Of a stretch of DNA of 64,000 nucleotides, positions 19,240 to 29,024 are shown piece after piece (within the stretch, counting starts at the first letter, position 1; each line of letters opens with the position of its first letter). The DNA is from Psychromonas sp. psych-6C06 (GTDB taxonomy: Bacteria > Pseudomonadota > Gammaproteobacteria > Enterobacterales > Psychromonadaceae). The DNA lies in the NCBI RefSeq assembly GCF_002835465.1, contig NZ_PIZM01000006.1, positions 62,001 through 126,000 of the forward strand, in the 5' to 3' direction. Both the position numbers and the translations under genes were made by a program. The notes beneath the pieces were generated by a model. That model searched no databases, was not told the origin of the DNA, and saw nothing but the letters and a program-made list of their open reading frames with translations.

Positions 19240-19695
19240 ATGAATCGTAATGCTTATCTTGCTTTCTTGGTTGTCATATTATCTGGTTGTTTTAACAATG
19301 AAAGTCAGCAACTGAGTCATCTCTATGATGATGGTAACGATCAAGCGGAAGCACTTTTAAAAGGTGCTGAACATATCGAATTTTTATATAAACAACAACG
19401 TGGTGGTGTATTAGTCACCAGCGTTGGGCGCATTACAAAGATATTGGATAATCAACAAACGCCATATGTTTCGCAACGTATACTTATTCGCCTCAGTTCT
19501 GGTCGAAAGATACTGATTCAGCATAACCTCAACGAAGCTCCAGCAGTAAATAATTTAGCGATAGGTGAAATGATCACTTTTAGTGGAATTTATAACTGGA
19601 ATAGCCAAGGCGGTATGATCAATGCCACACATCAAATAGCTGATCTTCCCCAGCGCTCTGGTTGGTTAAAATATCAAGACATTACTTACCAATAG
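19240..19695 (+). CDS. Small lipoprotein, DUF3465-like, at end of gsp operon
   Basis: 151 residues from the ATG at 19240 (the open frame extends 46 codons further into gspN, but the lipoprotein signal fixes this start). Signal peptide AYLAFLVVILSGC is a lipobox, so the mature protein begins at Cys and is membrane-anchored. The C-terminal 80 residues (RILIRLSSGRKILIQHNL, ITFSGIYNWNSQGGMINATH, GWLKYQDITYQ) resemble DUF3465 proteins, an uncharacterised family. Only 4 bases follow the gspN stop, so it is probably co-transcribed with the secretion genes. Function unknown. Confidence 0.75.
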   Translation: MNRNAYLAFLVVILSGCFNNESQQLSHLYDDGNDQAEALLKGAEHIEFLYKQQRGGVLVTSVGRITKILDNQQTPYVSQRILIRLSSGRKILIQHNLNEAPAVNNLAIGEMITFSGIYNWNSQGGMINATHQIADLPQRSGWLKYQDITYQ

Positions 19696-19698
19696 GTT

Positions 19699-20050
19699 TA
19701 TTAACCTTAATTCTGACTAATGGAAGCGTTATCGTTTTTTGAGCCAGAGAATGATGATTTTTAATATACAGCGCCGTTATAGCAAACGAAATAAATCGCT
19801 GATCTATTTTACTGGTTAAAATATCTCATCTCTTCGTGAGCTTTCTCAAATGTAATAACCATTTACCCTTTCGGCTAAGTTATTTTCCAGCGCAAAATTT
19901 GGCTTACATGCTCCTTTCGATTGGTATTAGCTTTGCGTAATTCAAGGTGAATAATCGTCACAATAACGGGTTATTGGTAGATGATTTAACGCCAAAATTC
20001 GCGCAAATAACAATATCGTAACGTTTTGCTTATCCATAAATGAGGTTTAT
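19699..20050. repeat. Inverted-repeat element, copy 1 (long, composite)
   Basis: Ends in a partly matched inverted repeat related to AACCTCAATTCTGG / CCAGAATTGAGGTT. The left end (AACCTTAATTCTG, TAATGGAAGCGTTATCG) and right part (TTCAAGG, GGGTTATTGGTAG, TGATTTAACGCC, TTTTGCTTATCCA, TGAGGTT) match the copies at 33415-33484 and 36271-36463. This copy is about 160 bp longer than copy 3; the extra sequence includes the second repeat at 19811-19930. No coding capacity. It fills the gap between the gsp operon and the lexA promoter. Confidence 0.75.
19811..19930. repeat. 120 bp intergenic repeat B, copy 1
   Basis: Begins ACTGGTTAAA and ends near TTCGATTGGTATTAG. It aligns along its length with 42612-42732: both contain ACTGGTTAAA, CTCAT, TCGT, a GTTA-type block, TTTTCC-GCGCAAAAT, ACAT and TTCGATT in the same order and at nearly the same spacing (120 versus 121 bp). 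Diverged but collinear. Confidence 0.65.
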
Positions 20051-20074
20051 TACTCAGATCGCTAGAATATTACT

Positions 20075-20105
20075 CTGTATAGATATACACTGTGTATGTT
20101 TACAG
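20075..20105. promoter_or_regulatory. Two adjoining LexA (SOS) boxes
   Basis: 20090-20105 is a perfect CTGT-N8-ACAG box (CTGTGTATGTTTACAG). Immediately upstream 20075-20090 reads CTGTATAGATATACAC, one mismatch in the right half-site, sharing one base with the other box. They lie 25-55 bases before the lexA ATG, the arrangement expected for autorepression by LexA; E. coli lexA also has two boxes. Confidence 0.85.
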
Positions 20106-20130
20106 TCAATAATTGATAGCGGGGTAAGTA

Positions 20131-20760
20131 ATGAAAGATTTAACTAAACGCCAAGGTGAAGTATTAGATGTGATTAAAGATTGCATCAATAAAACGGGCA
20201 TGCCTCCAACGCGCGTTGAGCTGGCAAAAATTCTTGGATTTCGAAGTGCCAATGCAGCAGAAGAGCACTTAAAAGCTTTGGCCCGTAAAGGCGCAATTGA
20301 AATTTTATCGGGTACCTCACGTGGTATTCGTATTGTTGAAGAGCATAAAAGCAATGTTATCCCCATTGAAGAGGGATTGCCTTTAGTGGGCATGGTTGCT
20401 GCTGGTGAGCCAATTTTGGCTGCTGAGCATGTAGAGTCTCATTATGATGTTGATCCTGCTCTATTTCACCCCGCTGCTGACTTTTTATTACGCGTGCAAG
20501 GCGAGAGTATGAAAGATATCGGTATTATGGATGGTGATTTGCTCGCGGTGCATAAAACCAAAGATATTAATAACGGACAAGTTGTTGTTGCCCGAGTTGA
20601 AGACGATGTGACCGTGAAGCGTTTTTACCGCGAAGGCAGTCAAGTGACATTAAAAGCGGAAAATGTTAAATTCTCTCCTATTAAAGTAGATCTTGAACAT
20701 CAAGTTTTTGATATCGAAGGGATCGCCGTGGGTGTGATTCGTACCGCTGATTGGATGTAG
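20131..20760 (+). CDS. lexA: SOS repressor LexA
   Basis: 209 residues. N-terminal winged helix (residues 1-70, [16 protein letters not shown]... [21 protein letters not shown]), hinge, and S24 autoprotease domain. The self-cleavage bond is Ala91-Gly92 in VAAGEP; the catalytic dyad is Ser126 (QGESMKD) and Lys163 (TVKRF), each shifted by 7 from the E. coli numbering. GGGGT precedes the ATG. Represses itself through the boxes upstream and probably the two genes behind it. Confidence 0.98.
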   Translation: MKDLTKRQGEVLDVIKDCINKTGMPPTRVELAKILGFRSANAAEEHLKALARKGAIEILSGTSRGIRIVEEHKSNVIPIEEGLPLVGMVAAGEPILAAEHVESHYDVDPALFHPAADFLLRVQGESMKDIGIMDGDLLAVHKTKDINNGQVVVARVEDDVTVKRFYREGSQVTLKAENVKFSPIKVDLEHQVFDIEGIAVGVIRTADWM

Positions 20761-20768
20761 GAAAAATA

Positions 20769-21410
20769 ATGAAAAAAGGTTGGGTAATTGGTTTGCTTGT
20801 GGTCGCCACAGCACTGCTGGGGTTTATACTATTTAATTCAGTAAAAAATATTTCCGATAACCCTTCCTTGGTATTACAGAAAGAGGGTAAGCGGTTACCC
20901 GATTTCAAATTTGAAATGGCTAATAAACAGACATTTACCAACCAAAATTTACAAGAACATTGGACACTTTTTTTCATTGGCTATACCTTCTGCCCTGATA
21001 TCTGTCCAACTACTTTATCTGATTTAGATCGTGTCTACCCTGAATTAAGCAAGCCCCCATACGAGAATGTACAAATTGTTTTCGTTTCTGTTGATCCTAA
21101 TCGAGATAAAGCCAATAACCTTGCTGAATACGTGAATTATTTTAATCCTGCCTTTATTGGCACCACTAGTACCCATGAAAAACTGTTCCCATTTTCACAG
21201 GATCTCGGGCTTATTTATAGCATCGTTGAAGAGGGCGATAATAAAGATGATTACTATCTAGTCGATCATAGCGCTTCCCTGGTACTAGTAAATCCCCAGG
21301 GCGAGCATCAAGCAACCTTTAAAGCGGTATTGAATGAAGATGGTATTCCTCATGTGGATATGGACTTGATGGTAGAAGATATCCACAAAATCATCGAGCT
21401 AAATCGATAG
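20769..21410 (+). CDS. SCO1/SenC/PrrC-family thioredoxin-like copper protein
   Basis: 213 residues from the ATG at 20769 (an in-frame ATG at 20751 would overlap lexA). N-terminal membrane anchor (GWVIGLLVVATALLGFILF), then a thioredoxin fold with the copper-binding CxxxC (TFCPDICPTT) and the conserved His in LVDHSASLVLVNPQG. Family members deliver copper to cytochrome oxidase CuA or act as redox sensors; no oxidase genes are nearby. It is 8 bases behind lexA and ahead of dinF, an uncommon insertion into that pair. Confidence 0.93.
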   Translation: MKKGWVIGLLVVATALLGFILFNSVKNISDNPSLVLQKEGKRLPDFKFEMANKQTFTNQNLQEHWTLFFIGYTFCPDICPTTLSDLDRVYPELSKPPYENVQIVFVSVDPNRDKANNLAEYVNYFNPAFIGTTSTHEKLFPFSQDLGLIYSIVEEGDNKDDYYLVDHSASLVLVNPQGEHQATFKAVLNEDGIPHVDMDLMVEDIHKIIELNR

Positions 21411-21469
21411 CGACTAAACGAACGGTCGATTTTTATTAATCGGCCATTACCTACTTTGTAAGCGTTATC

Positions 21470-22816
21470 ATGTTAAAAAGTGCCTTTCTAAATTTCAGTA
21501 ATCATCAAAAAATTTTCGCCATTGCTTTACCAATGATGCTCTCTAATATTAGTGTGCCTTTGCTAGGGCTAGTTGATACTGCAGTGATAGGTCACCTACC
21601 TGAGTCCTATTATCTCGCGGGTGTTGCGGTGGGGTCGATGGTAGTGACATTAACCTTCTGGATTTTAGTCTTTTTACGTATGTCGACTACTGGACTTGTG
21701 GCACAAGCGGTAGGGGCGAAAGATCATCTACAGGTATTACGCCTGTTAATGCAATCCATGTTTATTGCTTTGCTACTTGCGCTTACCATTCTGATGTTGC
21801 AAAGCCTCATTTCTGGTATCGCTTTTCATTTTGTACAAGGGAGTGAAAAGGTTCTATTTTATGCACAACAATATTTTGATATACGTATCTGGAGTGCGCC
21901 AGCAGCCCTATTGAATATGGTGCTACTAGGTTGGCTATTAGGCATGCAAAACGCCAAAGCACCGATGTTACTGTTGATCGTAACCAATAGCGTTAATATT
22001 CTCTTAGATATTGTATTCGTAGTATTTTTTGAGTGGGGTGTAGCAGGTGTTGCATGGGCCTCATTGTGTGCTGATTATATTGCCCTTACCTGTGGTCTTT
22101 GGATTGTCTACCGACTTGCTCGGCCCTTTTATAAAAAAGGCGATTTTACTCGCCTAAAAAAAGAAGCGATTCGCATTGAAGCACTTGCCCCTTTTATTCT
22201 TCTAAATCGTGATATTTTTATTCGTACTTTATGTTTGCAGGTAACTTATACCTTTATGACAATGCAGGGTTTAAAATTGGGTGATGATATAGTATCAGCT
22301 AATTCAGTATTGATGCACTTTTTGCTTATTATCTCTTTCTCTATGGACGGGTTAGCCTATGCAGTAGAAGCGTTAGTAGGTAAAAATATTGGTAGACGTT
22401 GCTTGGATAAATTAAAAGAGAGTATCTATTTGACTCTCTTTTGGGCGTTTATTTTTAGCCTATTACAGCTATTAGGTTTTTATCTTTTTGGTGTTTGGAT
22501 AATTGAACAGATCACCTCCATTAAAGCAGTGCAGCTCGAAGCGATCAATTACCTCCCATGGTTAATATTGATTCCGCTTACTTCGATGTTGGGGTTTGTT
22601 TTTGATGGCGTATTTATTGGTATGGCACGTGGTACTGAGATGCGTAACAGTATGTTGTTTTCATTGCTGGTGGTGTATTTTCCTGCTTGGTTTCTGTTTG
22701 CAGAAACAGGCAATCATGCGCTTTGGATCGCGATGAATGCCTTCATGTTGGCACGTGGCCTGAGCTTATGGTGGATCTTTAGAAAATTAGAGCGTAAGCA
22801 ACAGTTAATCCTTTAA
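21470..22816 (+). CDS. dinF: MATE-family transporter DinF
   Basis: 448 residues, about 12 hydrophobic helices. The N-terminus (IFAIALPMMLSNISVPLLGLVDTAVIGHL) and GVAVGSMVVTLTFWILVFLRMSTTGLVAQAVGAKD are the DinF signature. Probable sodium- or proton-coupled exporter induced in the SOS response. In E. coli dinF is directly behind lexA; here the SCO gene lies between. Its 3' end overlaps the converging acetyltransferase gene by 12 bases. Confidence 0.95.
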   Translation: MLKSAFLNFSNHQKIFAIALPMMLSNISVPLLGLVDTAVIGHLPESYYLAGVAVGSMVVTLTFWILVFLRMSTTGLVAQAVGAKDHLQVLRLLMQSMFIALLLALTILMLQSLISGIAFHFVQGSEKVLFYAQQYFDIRIWSAPAALLNMVLLGWLLGMQNAKAPMLLLIVTNSVNILLDIVFVVFFEWGVAGVAWASLCADYIALTCGLWIVYRLARPFYKKGDFTRLKKEAIRIEALAPFILLNRDIFIRTLCLQVTYTFMTMQGLKLGDDIVSANSVLMHFLLIISFSMDGLAYAVEALVGKNIGRRCLDKLKESIYLTLFWAFIFSLLQLLGFYLFGVWIIEQITSIKAVQLEAINYLPWLILIPLTSMLGFVFDGVFIGMARGTEMRNSMLFSLLVVYFPAWFLFAETGNHALWIAMNAFMLARGLSLWWIFRKLERKQQLIL

Positions 22817-23290
22817 AGATTTACTCCAAAATAGAGCACTACCATGTGTCGGATCTAGCTGATAATCAGAATACCCCTGTTTAATATAGGCATTTTTAGC
22901 GATCTCATTGCCAGAAAGCACCTCAAGCGTTATTTTACAATAATCACGTTGCTTAGCTATTTTCTCAATTTCAGTGAACAATAGGGTCGTTAACCCTAAA
23001 CCTCTAAACTCCTTAAATACTGCAACATCATGGATATTAAACAGTGGCTTACAAGCAAATGTTGAGAATCCTTCAATGGCCGTTAGTAGTGCGGCTGGTT
23101 GCTTATCTTTAAATACCAACAAAATAACCACATCGCTACGTTTTAATAATGTACTCACTAAGTTCTGCTTGGCGAAATCAGATAGATCTTCAGCGCCTCC
23201 CATCGGATCACATGCGTAATGTGACATAAGAGTTAAGTACGCATTTGCATGCGCTTCATTGGTTAAATCGGCTTCAACAATAGTAAACAT
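22805..23290 (-). CDS. GNAT family N-acetyltransferase
   Basis: 161 residues. GNAT fold with motif A FKEFRGLGLTTLLFTEIEKIAKQRDYCKITLEVLSGNEIAKNAYIKQGY (acetyl-CoA loop RGLGLT near residue 98). An N-terminal ANAYLTLMSHYACDPMGG stretch resembles a subgroup of uncharacterised acetyltransferases. AGGACC precedes the ATG. It overlaps the end of dinF tail to tail. Substrate unknown. Confidence 0.88.
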   Translation of the reverse strand: MFTIVEADLTNEAHANAYLTLMSHYACDPMGGAEDLSDFAKQNLVSTLLKRSDVVILLVFKDKQPAALLTAIEGFSTFACKPLFNIHDVAVFKEFRGLGLTTLLFTEIEKIAKQRDYCKITLEVLSGNEIAKNAYIKQGYSDYQLDPTHGSALFWSKSLKD

Positions 23291-23383
23291 TTCAGGTCCT
23301 TATATTCATTTGGAGCTTTGATACTATCATCAATCATCAATTGGGGTTAGATAATAAATGTGTGTTCACTTGAAAATGATGTT

Positions 23384-23399
23384 AGACTTCTAGATGGCT
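23384..23399. promoter_or_regulatory. Tandem Met boxes (MetJ operator) before metA
   Basis: Two adjacent 8-mers, AGACTTCT (7 of 8 to the consensus AGACGTCT) and AGATGGCT (6 of 8), end 31 bases before the metA ATG at 23431. MetJ binds two or more tandem 8-mers; metA is a classic target. Neighbouring 8-mers do not match, so this is a minimal two-box operator. Confidence 0.65.
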
Positions 23400-23430
23400 A
23401 AATTAAAGTTATTAATCTATGGAGTTGCTA

Positions 23431-24348
23431 ATGCCTATTCGTATCCCTGATGATCTACCTGCTTCTGGTATTTTAAAATCTGAAAATATCTTTACCATTT
23501 CTGAATCGCGTGCAAGCCATCAAAATATTCGCCCACTTCGTGTTTTAATTTTAAATTTAATGCCAAAAAAAATTGAAACTGAAACGCAATTAATGCGCTT
23601 GTTATCTAATACTCCCTTGCAAGTTGATATTGAATTGGTTCGAGTAGATGCACGTGCTTCTCGTAACACGCCACAGGAACACCTTGATAAGTTTTATGGT
23701 GATTTTGACCGTGTTAAAGACCAAAAGTGGGATGGCTTTATCATCACAGGCGCACCATTAGGTAAAATTCCTTTTGAAGATGTTTACTATTGGGATAAAT
23801 TTAAAGAGATTGTTGATTGGTCTCACCACAACGTCACCTCAACACTTTTCCTATGCTGGGCAGCACAGGCCGCGCTTAATCACCTTTTTGATATCAAAAA
23901 AGAGACGCGTAAAAAGAAACTTTCTGGTATTTATAAGCATACAACCTATAACCATCACCACCCTTTAGTTCGAGGTTTTGATGATCAGTTTTGGGCGCCA
24001 CTGTCTCGTTTTGCAGAGTTTAATGCCAAGGCGATCAAAGCCAATAGCGACCTGACTATTTTTGCTGCCGAAGCGGAAGCAGGGGTATATTTAGCCGCTA
24101 GCCCCGATTGCCGTCAGGTATTTATTTCTGGTCACCCTGAGTATGATGCAAATACTTTAAATAATGAGTATCTCCGTGATCTTGATGAAGGGCTAAAACC
24201 TGAGTTACCAGCTAATTATTATCCAGAAGATGATGAGAACCAAATTCCGCGTGCTAAATGGCGTAGTCACGGTAACTTATTGTATAGTAACTGGTTAAAT
24301 TATTGTGTTTATCAGGTCACGCCATACGACCTTAATGAGCTAAAATAA
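23431..24348 (+). CDS. metA: Homoserine O-succinyltransferase
   Basis: 305 residues from the ATG at 23431, which follows GGAG and gives the canonical [11 protein letters not shown]; the ATG four codons earlier lacks a binding site. First committed step of methionine synthesis. Catalytic Cys in [13 protein letters not shown] (about residue 142), His-x-Glu in [12 protein letters not shown] (about 235-237). The acyl donor (succinyl versus acetyl) depends on active-site residues and is not certain from family alone. Confidence 0.96.
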   Translation: MPIRIPDDLPASGILKSENIFTISESRASHQNIRPLRVLILNLMPKKIETETQLMRLLSNTPLQVDIELVRVDARASRNTPQEHLDKFYGDFDRVKDQKWDGFIITGAPLGKIPFEDVYYWDKFKEIVDWSHHNVTSTLFLCWAAQAALNHLFDIKKETRKKKLSGIYKHTTYNHHHPLVRGFDDQFWAPLSRFAEFNAKAIKANSDLTIFAAEAEAGVYLAASPDCRQVFISGHPEYDANTLNNEYLRDLDEGLKPELPANYYPEDDENQIPRAKWRSHGNLLYSNWLNYCVYQVTPYDLNELK

Positions 24349-25282
24349 AAACTGTGATATAGCTTAAAAAGCGTTTTTAAAACTACCTTTTTTTATTGGC
24401 ATTAATTAGCTTACATTCTACACTTATTAGTAATTCAATGAGTGAGAGGAGATTAAAAATAGTACCTAGCACAGCAATCAATGAATGGCCTTTTAGGCAA
24501 CTGACAACTCACGAAGTTCGACATAATAGATGCAACTTCACCTCGCTTTAATTGCGAATATTGTCAGAAGATTTTTTTGTTGAGAATCTAAAATAAAGAG
24601 GAGGAGCATTATTACTTCTTATCAGTTTTTAGTAAGGCATACACCCACTTTGAAGTTATCTAGGTAACTTATTTGTCCAACGGGACACTCGGGAAAAGCC
24701 TTTTTTGTTTTATCAGTTAGCTAAGTGAGTAACAGTTAAAATAAAATGCTGGTTGTCGATTCAATCATTACATGGAGGAATAATTATCAGTACTTCATAT
24801 CAGTTTTTAGAGAAGCGTAATAAATTTCTGGGGATTGTTTTTTTAAACAGCTCAACGCCTTAATAGGCTTTTTAGTTATGCTTCTTTACTACACGTGATA
24901 GTTGGTTATAAATTAAATATTTATTGTTTTAGTGTGGATTTTTCACGTTACCATCTTTATTAGCAAGTCTGTTTTTTGTAAACACTTTCTTGATTTAAGT
25001 TTATGTTTATTAAGGCAATGGAGTAGAAATGCTTAAGGAAGGCGAAAGATGAGAAGCACTGGAAGGTAAACTTATTTAATATAATGACATTACAAACGCT
25101 CTTTTAAGATAAAGCGAACTTGTTTAAGTTCGCTTTTTTTATGTCCTAAATTTATCACTCGATTTTCTCACGTTGTTTATAGAAATATTTCAATTTAATG
25201 ATCACGCATAGAGAAGTACTGTTTGTCACTTTTATGTTAAACTTCGCGTTCTATTTTTATGAATAAGACGTAAGGGAACATA
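24349..25282. other. Long intergenic region between metA and metH
   Basis: 934 bp with no credible protein gene. It holds a small AT hairpin just after metA, two related segments (24597-24632 and 24774-24815) in which a GGAGGA-like stretch precedes TCATATCAGTTTTTAG or a close variant without any ATG, a weak 4 bp-stem hairpin with a T run near 24857-24873, and a strong intrinsic terminator at 25111-25140 that follows no open frame. The last part could encode a small RNA ending at 25140, or a metH leader. I saw no cobalamin riboswitch core. Confidence 0.5.
25111..25140 (+). terminator. Strong orphan rho-independent terminator
   Basis: Stem AAGCGAACTT / AAGTTCGCTT with a short GTTT-type loop, followed by seven T. 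It lies 140 bases upstream of the metH ATG and about 760 bases past metA, so it ends a transcript that starts inside the intergenic region or attenuates metH. Confidence 0.85.
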
Positions 25283-28200
25283 ATGTCAGTCAGCGATCGC
25301 AGTGCATTAATCAAATCACAGCTAGAAAAACACATCCTGCTTATTGATGGTGGTATGGGTACCATGATTCAAGATTATAAGCTTGAAGAGAGCGATTACC
25401 GTGGTGAACGCTTTGCGCAGTGGAAATGTGATGTTAAGGGTAATAATGACCTGCTCGTTTTAAGCCAGCCACATATCATTGAAAATATTCATAAAGAATA
25501 TTTAGACGCCGGTGCCGATATTCTTGAAACGAATACCTTTAATGCGACAACGATTGCAATGGCTGATTATGAGATGGAATCGCTGTCTGCTGAAATCAAC
25601 CGAGAAGCTGCGCGCATTGCACGTAAAGTGGCAGACCAAAAAACGGCTGAAACACCAGATCGCCCTCGTTTTGTTGCCGGTGTTTTAGGCCCAACTAACC
25701 GTACTTGTTCTATCTCTCCTGATGTAAATGACCCCGCTTTTCGTAATGTCACTTTTGATGAGTTAGTTGAAGCTTATACAGAGTCGACTTTAGCGTTAAT
25801 CGAAGGGGGCTCTGACCTTATTCTTGTTGAAACTGTTTTTGATACGTTAAATGCAAAAGCCGCCGTGTTTGCGATTAGTGGTGTTTTTGATCAGTTAGGT
25901 TATAAGTTACCTGTGATGATTTCTGGCACTATTACCGATGCCTCTGGTCGAACGCTATCAGGTCAAACCACCGAAGCATTCTATAACTCACTGCGCCATA
26001 TTGAGCCAATCTCATTTGGTTTAAACTGTGCATTAGGCCCTGATGAATTACGTCAATATGTAGCGGAGATGTCGCGTATCTCTGAAACCTATGTTTCTGC
26101 GCACCCTAATGCTGGTTTACCTAACGCCTTTGGTGAATATGATCTTGAAGCTAAAGAGATGGCAACACATATTAAAGAGTGGGCTGAAAGTGGCTTTTTG
26201 AATTTGGTTGGTGGTTGCTGTGGAACAACTCCTGCGCATATTCGCGCTATGTATAAAGCGGTTGAAGGTATTACACCCCGTGCGATTCCTGAAATAGAGG
26301 TTGCATGTAGACTGAGTGGTCTCGAGCCATTAACGATCAGTAAAAGTTCGTTATTTCAAAACGTAGGTGAACGTACCAATGTTACCGGTTCAGCACGTTT
26401 CAAGCGTTTAATTAAAGATGAACTTTATGATGAAGCCTTAGATGTTGCACTGCAACAGGTAGAGGCGGGCGCTGATATTATCGATATTAATATGGATGAA
26501 GCGATGCTTGATTCATTGTATGCGATGAAGCGTTTCTTAAACCTATGTGCCTCTGAACCGGATATCTGTAAAGTGCCAATTATGGTCGATTCTTCTAAAT
26601 GGGAAATTTTAGAAGAGGGGCTTAAGTGTGTGCAAGGTAAAGGTATTGTTAACTCAATCAGCATGAAAGAGGGGGTGGACAACTTTATTGAGCAGGCCTC
26701 GCTGATTCGTCGTTATGGTTTCGCAGTTATCGTAATGGCCTTTGATGAAGTTGGTCAAGCTGATACGCGCGAACGTAAATTTGAAATCTGTCAGAAATCC
26801 TACGATATCCTAGTTAATCAAGTGGGTTTCCCACCTGAAGATATTATTTTCGATCCGAATATTTTTGCTGTTGCAACGGGGATTGAAGAGCATAACAATT
26901 ATGCCGTTGATTTTATTGATGCAGTAAAAGACATTAAAGATAACTTACCGCATGCGATGATTTCAGGTGGTGTTTCCAATGTATCTTTCTCGTTCCGTGG
27001 TAATAACCCGGTGCGTGAAGCGATACATGCCGTATTCCTGTATTACTGTTTTAAAAATGGTATGGATATGGGCATCGTGAATGCCGAACAGCTTGCTATT
27101 TATGATGATATCCCTAAAGAGCTAAAAGATGCGGTTGAAGATGTTGTTCTGAATAAAAATCCTGATGCGACCGATGCGTTGCTTGATCTTGCTGAAAAAT
27201 ACCGTGATTCAGGGCAGGAAAAAATAGACGATGGCAGTGCTTTAGAGTGGCGTAACTTGCCAGTCAATGAGCGTATTGCACATGCCTTAGTAAAGGGTAT
27301 CACCGAATTTATTGAAGAAGATACCGAAGTCGCACGTCAAAATGTAGATATGCCAATCGAAGTAATTGAAGGGCCGTTGATGGACGGTATGAATATCGTT
27401 GGTGATCTGTTTGGTGCTGGTAAAATGTTCTTGCCTCAAGTTGTTAAATCAGCACGTGTAATGAAGCAGGCAGTTGCCTACCTAAACCCTTATATTGAAG
27501 CGACTAAAGCGGTTGGTGATACCAACGGTAAAATCGTAATGGCGACCGTGAAGGGGGATGTACACGATATCGGTAAAAACATTGTTGGTGTTATTTTACA
27601 GTGTAATAATTATGAGATTATCGACCTTGGTGTCATGGTACCAACGGAAACGATTATTAAGACAGCGATTGCTGAAAATGCAGATATGATTGGTCTTTCT
27701 GGATTAATAACGCCTTCATTGGATGAGATGGTTTATGTTGCCAAAGAGATGCAGCGCCAAGGCTTAAAACTGCCGTTACTAATTGGTGGTGCAACTACCT
27801 CAAAAGCCCATACAGCAGTAAAAATAGAGCAAAACTACGATGAGCCTGTGGTCTATGTTTCGAATGCATCACGTGCGGTAGGTGTGTGTCAGTTATTGCT
27901 TAATGATAAAACCAAACCTGCCTTTGTTGCAAAGTTGAATACAGACTATGAGCGTGTTCGTGAACAGCATGCCAACAAGCGCCCACGCAGTAAACCTATC
28001 TCATTAGAACGTGCGCGTGGCAACGCAGCTAAAATTGATTGGACTACCTACGTGCCTCCTGTTCCTAATAAATTAGGTACTCAGGTGATTACTAAGATGT
28101 CGATTGATACCTTAAGTGAATATATCGATTGGACGCCTTTCTTCATGACATGGGGCTTAGCAGGAAAATACCCGCGTATATTGACCGATGAAGTGGTTGG

Positions 28201-28966
28201 CGAAGAAGCAACACGCCTGTTTGCTGATGCACAAAAAATGCTAGAAACAGTAAAAGCAGAAGGTGAAATTTCAGCATCTGGTATTGTGGGTATTTTCCCT
28301 GCGAATAGCGTTGGTGATGATATTGAAATATATACCGATGAGTCTCGCACTGAAATTGCACAAATCAGTAACCAATTACGTCAGCAAACTGAGAAAAAAC
28401 CACCATTTGTTAACCATTGTTTAGCGGATTATGTTGCTCCTAAATCGTCAGGTGTTGCGGATTATATTGGTGCCTTTGCGGTAACGGGGGGGATTGGTGA
28501 GCGCGAAGTGGCAAATCGTTACAAAGAAAATAACGATGACTATAACGCTATTCTTGTGCAAGCTGTTTGTGACCGTCTTGCAGAAGCTTTTGCAGAATAC
28601 CTACACCAACAGACACGTAAAGATTACTGGGGCTTTGCAGCCGATGAAACCTTAGATAATAACGACATGATCCGTGAAAAATACCAAGGCATTCGTCCAG
28701 CACCGGGTTATCCTGCTTGTCCTGAACATACGGAAAAACAGATCATTTGGGATTTGATGGACGTTGAAAAAGAGATTGGTATGGAGCTGACTTCTAGTTA
28801 TGCAATGTACCCAGGCGCCGCAGTTTCTGGTTGGATATTCTCACACCCTGAAAGCCGTTACTTTGCAATAGCGCAAATACAGCACGATCAAGTGGAAGAT
28901 TATGCACAGCGTAAAGGCTGGGATTTACTGACTGCCGAGCGTTGGTTAGGTCCAAACATTAGCTAG
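25283..28966 (+). CDS. metH: Cobalamin-dependent methionine synthase
   Basis: 1227 residues, full four-module enzyme. Homocysteine domain 1-330 with zinc ligands in GLNCALGP (about 249) and GGCCGTTP (about 312-313); pterin (methyl-tetrahydrofolate) domain about 355-620 ([17 protein letters not shown]); cobalamin domain about 650-895 with the cobalt-ligand His761 in [10 protein letters not shown]-terminal S-adenosylmethionine reactivation domain ([35 protein letters not shown]). GGGAA precedes the ATG. Its presence implies access to vitamin B12. Confidence 0.98.
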   Translation: MSVSDRSALIKSQLEKHILLIDGGMGTMIQDYKLEESDYRGERFAQWKCDVKGNNDLLVLSQPHIIENIHKEYLDAGADILETNTFNATTIAMADYEMESLSAEINREAARIARKVADQKTAETPDRPRFVAGVLGPTNRTCSISPDVNDPAFRNVTFDELVEAYTESTLALIEGGSDLILVETVFDTLNAKAAVFAISGVFDQLGYKLPVMISGTITDASGRTLSGQTTEAFYNSLRHIEPISFGLNCALGPDELRQYVAEMSRISETYVSAHPNAGLPNAFGEYDLEAKEMATHIKEWAESGFLNLVGGCCGTTPAHIRAMYKAVEGITPRAIPEIEVACRLSGLEPLTISKSSLFQNVGERTNVTGSARFKRLIKDELYDEALDVALQQVEAGADIIDINMDEAMLDSLYAMKRFLNLCASEPDICKVPIMVDSSKWEILEEGLKCVQGKGIVNSISMKEGVDNFIEQASLIRRYGFAVIVMAFDEVGQADTRERKFEICQKSYDILVNQVGFPPEDIIFDPNIFAVATGIEEHNNYAVDFIDAVKDIKDNLPHAMISGGVSNVSFSFRGNNPVREAIHAVFLYYCFKNGMDMGIVNAEQLAIYDDIPKELKDAVEDVVLNKNPDATDALLDLAEKYRDSGQEKIDDGSALEWRNLPVNERIAHALVKGITEFIEEDTEVARQNVDMPIEVIEGPLMDGMNIVGDLFGAGKMFLPQVVKSARVMKQAVAYLNPYIEATKAVGDTNGKIVMATVKGDVHDIGKNIVGVILQCNNYEIIDLGVMVPTETIIKTAIAENADMIGLSGLITPSLDEMVYVAKEMQRQGLKLPLLIGGATTSKAHTAVKIEQNYDEPVVYVSNASRAVGVCQLLLNDKTKPAFVAKLNTDYERVREQHANKRPRSKPISLERARGNAAKIDWTTYVPPVPNKLGTQVITKMSIDTLSEYIDWTPFFMTWGLAGKYPRILTDEVVGEEATRLFADAQKMLETVKAEGEISASGIVGIFPANSVGDDIEIYTDESRTEIAQISNQLRQQTEKKPPFVNHCLADYVAPKSSGVADYIGAFAVTGGIGEREVANRYKENNDDYNAILVQAVCDRLAEAFAEYLHQQTRKDYWGFAADETLDNNDMIREKYQGIRPAPGYPACPEHTEKQIIWDLMDVEKEIGMELTSSYAMYPGAAVSGWIFSHPESRYFAIAQIQHDQVEDYAQRKGWDLLTAERWLGPNIS

Positions 28967-28990
28967 TTTTTTCATCTTCAAGATTGTAAT

Positions 28991-29024
28991 AATGCTACCT
29001 TAATCGGTAGCATTATTATTTTTA
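28991..29024 (+). terminator. Terminator of metH
   Basis: Stem AATGCTACC / GGTAGCATT with a 6-base loop (TTAATC), then ATTATTTTT. It lies 25 bases past the metH stop and overlaps the tail of the converging phzF-like gene, so it may act in both directions. Confidence 0.8.

Noticed and set aside
21422-21446. Terminator between the SCO gene and dinF
   Set aside because: The stem GGTCGATT / AATCGGCC has a mismatch-type pair and no T run, so it is not a convincing intrinsic terminator.
25266-25273. Single Met box AGACGTAA before metH
   Set aside because: Only one 8-mer with no tandem partner; MetJ needs at least two.
24349-25282. Cobalamin or SAM riboswitch upstream of metH
   Set aside because: I looked for the B12-box type core (GCCACTG with GGGAA and ANGCC elements) and for SAM-I elements and found only fragments such as GCACTGG without the rest.
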